In this document: piece by piece, positions 63,301 to 64,000 of the stretch
Layout: every line of letters begins with the position of its first letter
Position numbering within the stretch: position 1 is the stretch's first letter
Assembly: GCA_013399895.1 (NCBI GenBank)
Contig: VXBA01001255.1
Location: 1,178,001-1,242,000 of the forward strand
Source: Serilophus lunatus
Lineage: Eukaryota > Chordata > Aves > Passeriformes > Eurylaimidae
Length of the DNA: 64,000 bases
Reading direction: 5' to 3'
Translations under genes and position numbers: made by a program
Notes under the pieces: generated by a model
The model's input: only the letters and a program-made list of their open reading frames with translations
What the model was told of the DNA's origin: nothing
Database searches by the model: none

Positions 63301-64000
63301 GTTTTTACTCACTTTAGGTTGAAAAAAACTTTTCTGAGAGGGAGGCCAACCACTTCAACCAGACAAACAGAATTCCTACACGGCCAAGTTCATAATCGGT
63401 GCTGACCCTGATCTGACTCAAATTGGGGACCCACAGGACTTTTACTTTCTTCTTTGGAGAAGGTCAAGTCTCAGAAGCCAGTCAAATCTGTGATATCTGG
63501 AAAGAATAAAGGCAGCAGTACCATCCTGCTGTATAATCAGTATCATCCACACACAGTTCCCAGAGTCACAGGCAACCCTCCAGAAGCTTTATAAACCCTC
63601 TCACAAACACTGAGTCCACCCAAACTTCTTGAACTCCTGCTCCAGCCCTGCTCAAGGCAGAGATAAAACTTCAGCTCTTGCACGCCCCCAAACCAGAAAA
63701 GGTTTCCTGGGGAAGAAGAAAGACAAGAGGGCCATGAGGAGGCAGCGTTCCCATGTAAGTTACCACCCCTTTAGAGCAGCGCTCTAAGTCACACAGCATT
63801 AAGCATCTGGCATATCCCACTGAAGGGTCCAGAATGGAATTGAATAATCTCATTCACATCGCACAAGGAGCAGGCTTCAGAGACTGAGCAGATCCCTCTA
63901 GTTCCTGTCTTCTTCAGCTTCTTTTTGCACCCTGAAGTGTATTTCAGTTCTGCTGCTAAACTTCAATCACTCACTCCCTAGGCTTGAGTTCTCTATAGAT
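60306..64000. other. non-coding stretch, no gene seen
   Basis: Short domain-free open frames only. A patch at 62400-62700 includes AACCAATGAG and GCATCTTATTAA motifs and was considered as an LTR-like promoter, but no paired ends were found. No CpG island or repeat family was recognised to the window end. Confidence 0.55.

Noticed and set aside
1..64000. CRISPR arrays, operons, phage or plasmid features, or a novel defence system
   Set aside because: The sequence is vertebrate nuclear DNA by its CR1 content and composition; no regular repeat-spacer pattern or gene cluster is present.

Overview
The window looks like 64 kb of vertebrate nuclear DNA, most probably from a bird. The evidence is the interspersed repeats. 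There are six recognisable CR1 non-LTR retrotransposon copies (two end in or near the ATTCTATGAT/CATAGAATGG type of CR1 3' terminus), no Alu/B1/L1-type elements, a low overall repeat load, AT-rich sequence poor in CpG, and only short simple repeats. A crocodilian or turtle source is less likely but cannot be excluded by eye. There is no bacterial gene architecture, operon or CRISPR array. No rRNA gene or complete tRNA gene was seen.

No host protein-coding gene could be supported. Apart from the CR1-derived frame, the open frames are short (up to about 170 codons), show no family motif I recognise and lie in AT-rich sequence, as expected by chance. The one recognisable protein is the C-terminal part of a CR1 reverse-transcriptase polyprotein on the minus strand at 19052-19708. 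The window is therefore best read as intergenic or deep intronic sequence.

Layout: 1-18.9 kb is unique AT-rich sequence with small tandem duplications, an SINE-like fragment near 5.4 kb, a perfect hairpin at 10.57 kb, two exon-like splice-signal pairs at 13.0-14.0 kb, a G-quadruplex/TATA-like juxtaposition at 14.74 kb and a MIR-like fragment at 17.2 kb. The interval 18.97-19.73 kb is the youngest-looking CR1. The interval 20-23 kb is enriched in homeodomain-type palindromes and ancient repeat remnants. At 23.5 kb there is a CR1 tail and at 24.4 kb the best exon-like unit in the window, followed by an A30 tract and a hairpin. From 25 to 46 kb there is mostly unique sequence with several stretches resembling conserved non-coding elements (notably 32.9-33.3 kb) and two decayed CR1 copies (33.7 and 36.6 kb). 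At 46.25-46.77 and 53.2-53.55 kb lie two old plus-strand CR1 copies, with an old MIR-like SINE at 50.5 kb and a TAAT cluster at 52.2 kb between them. The interval 53.6-64 kb is unique sequence with a 40-bp tandem duplication at 57.0 kb.

No previously undescribed multi-gene system was found. The observations most worth checking are possible unannotated exons and candidate cis-regulatory elements. All of these are inferences from motifs and need RNA-seq or cross-species alignment.
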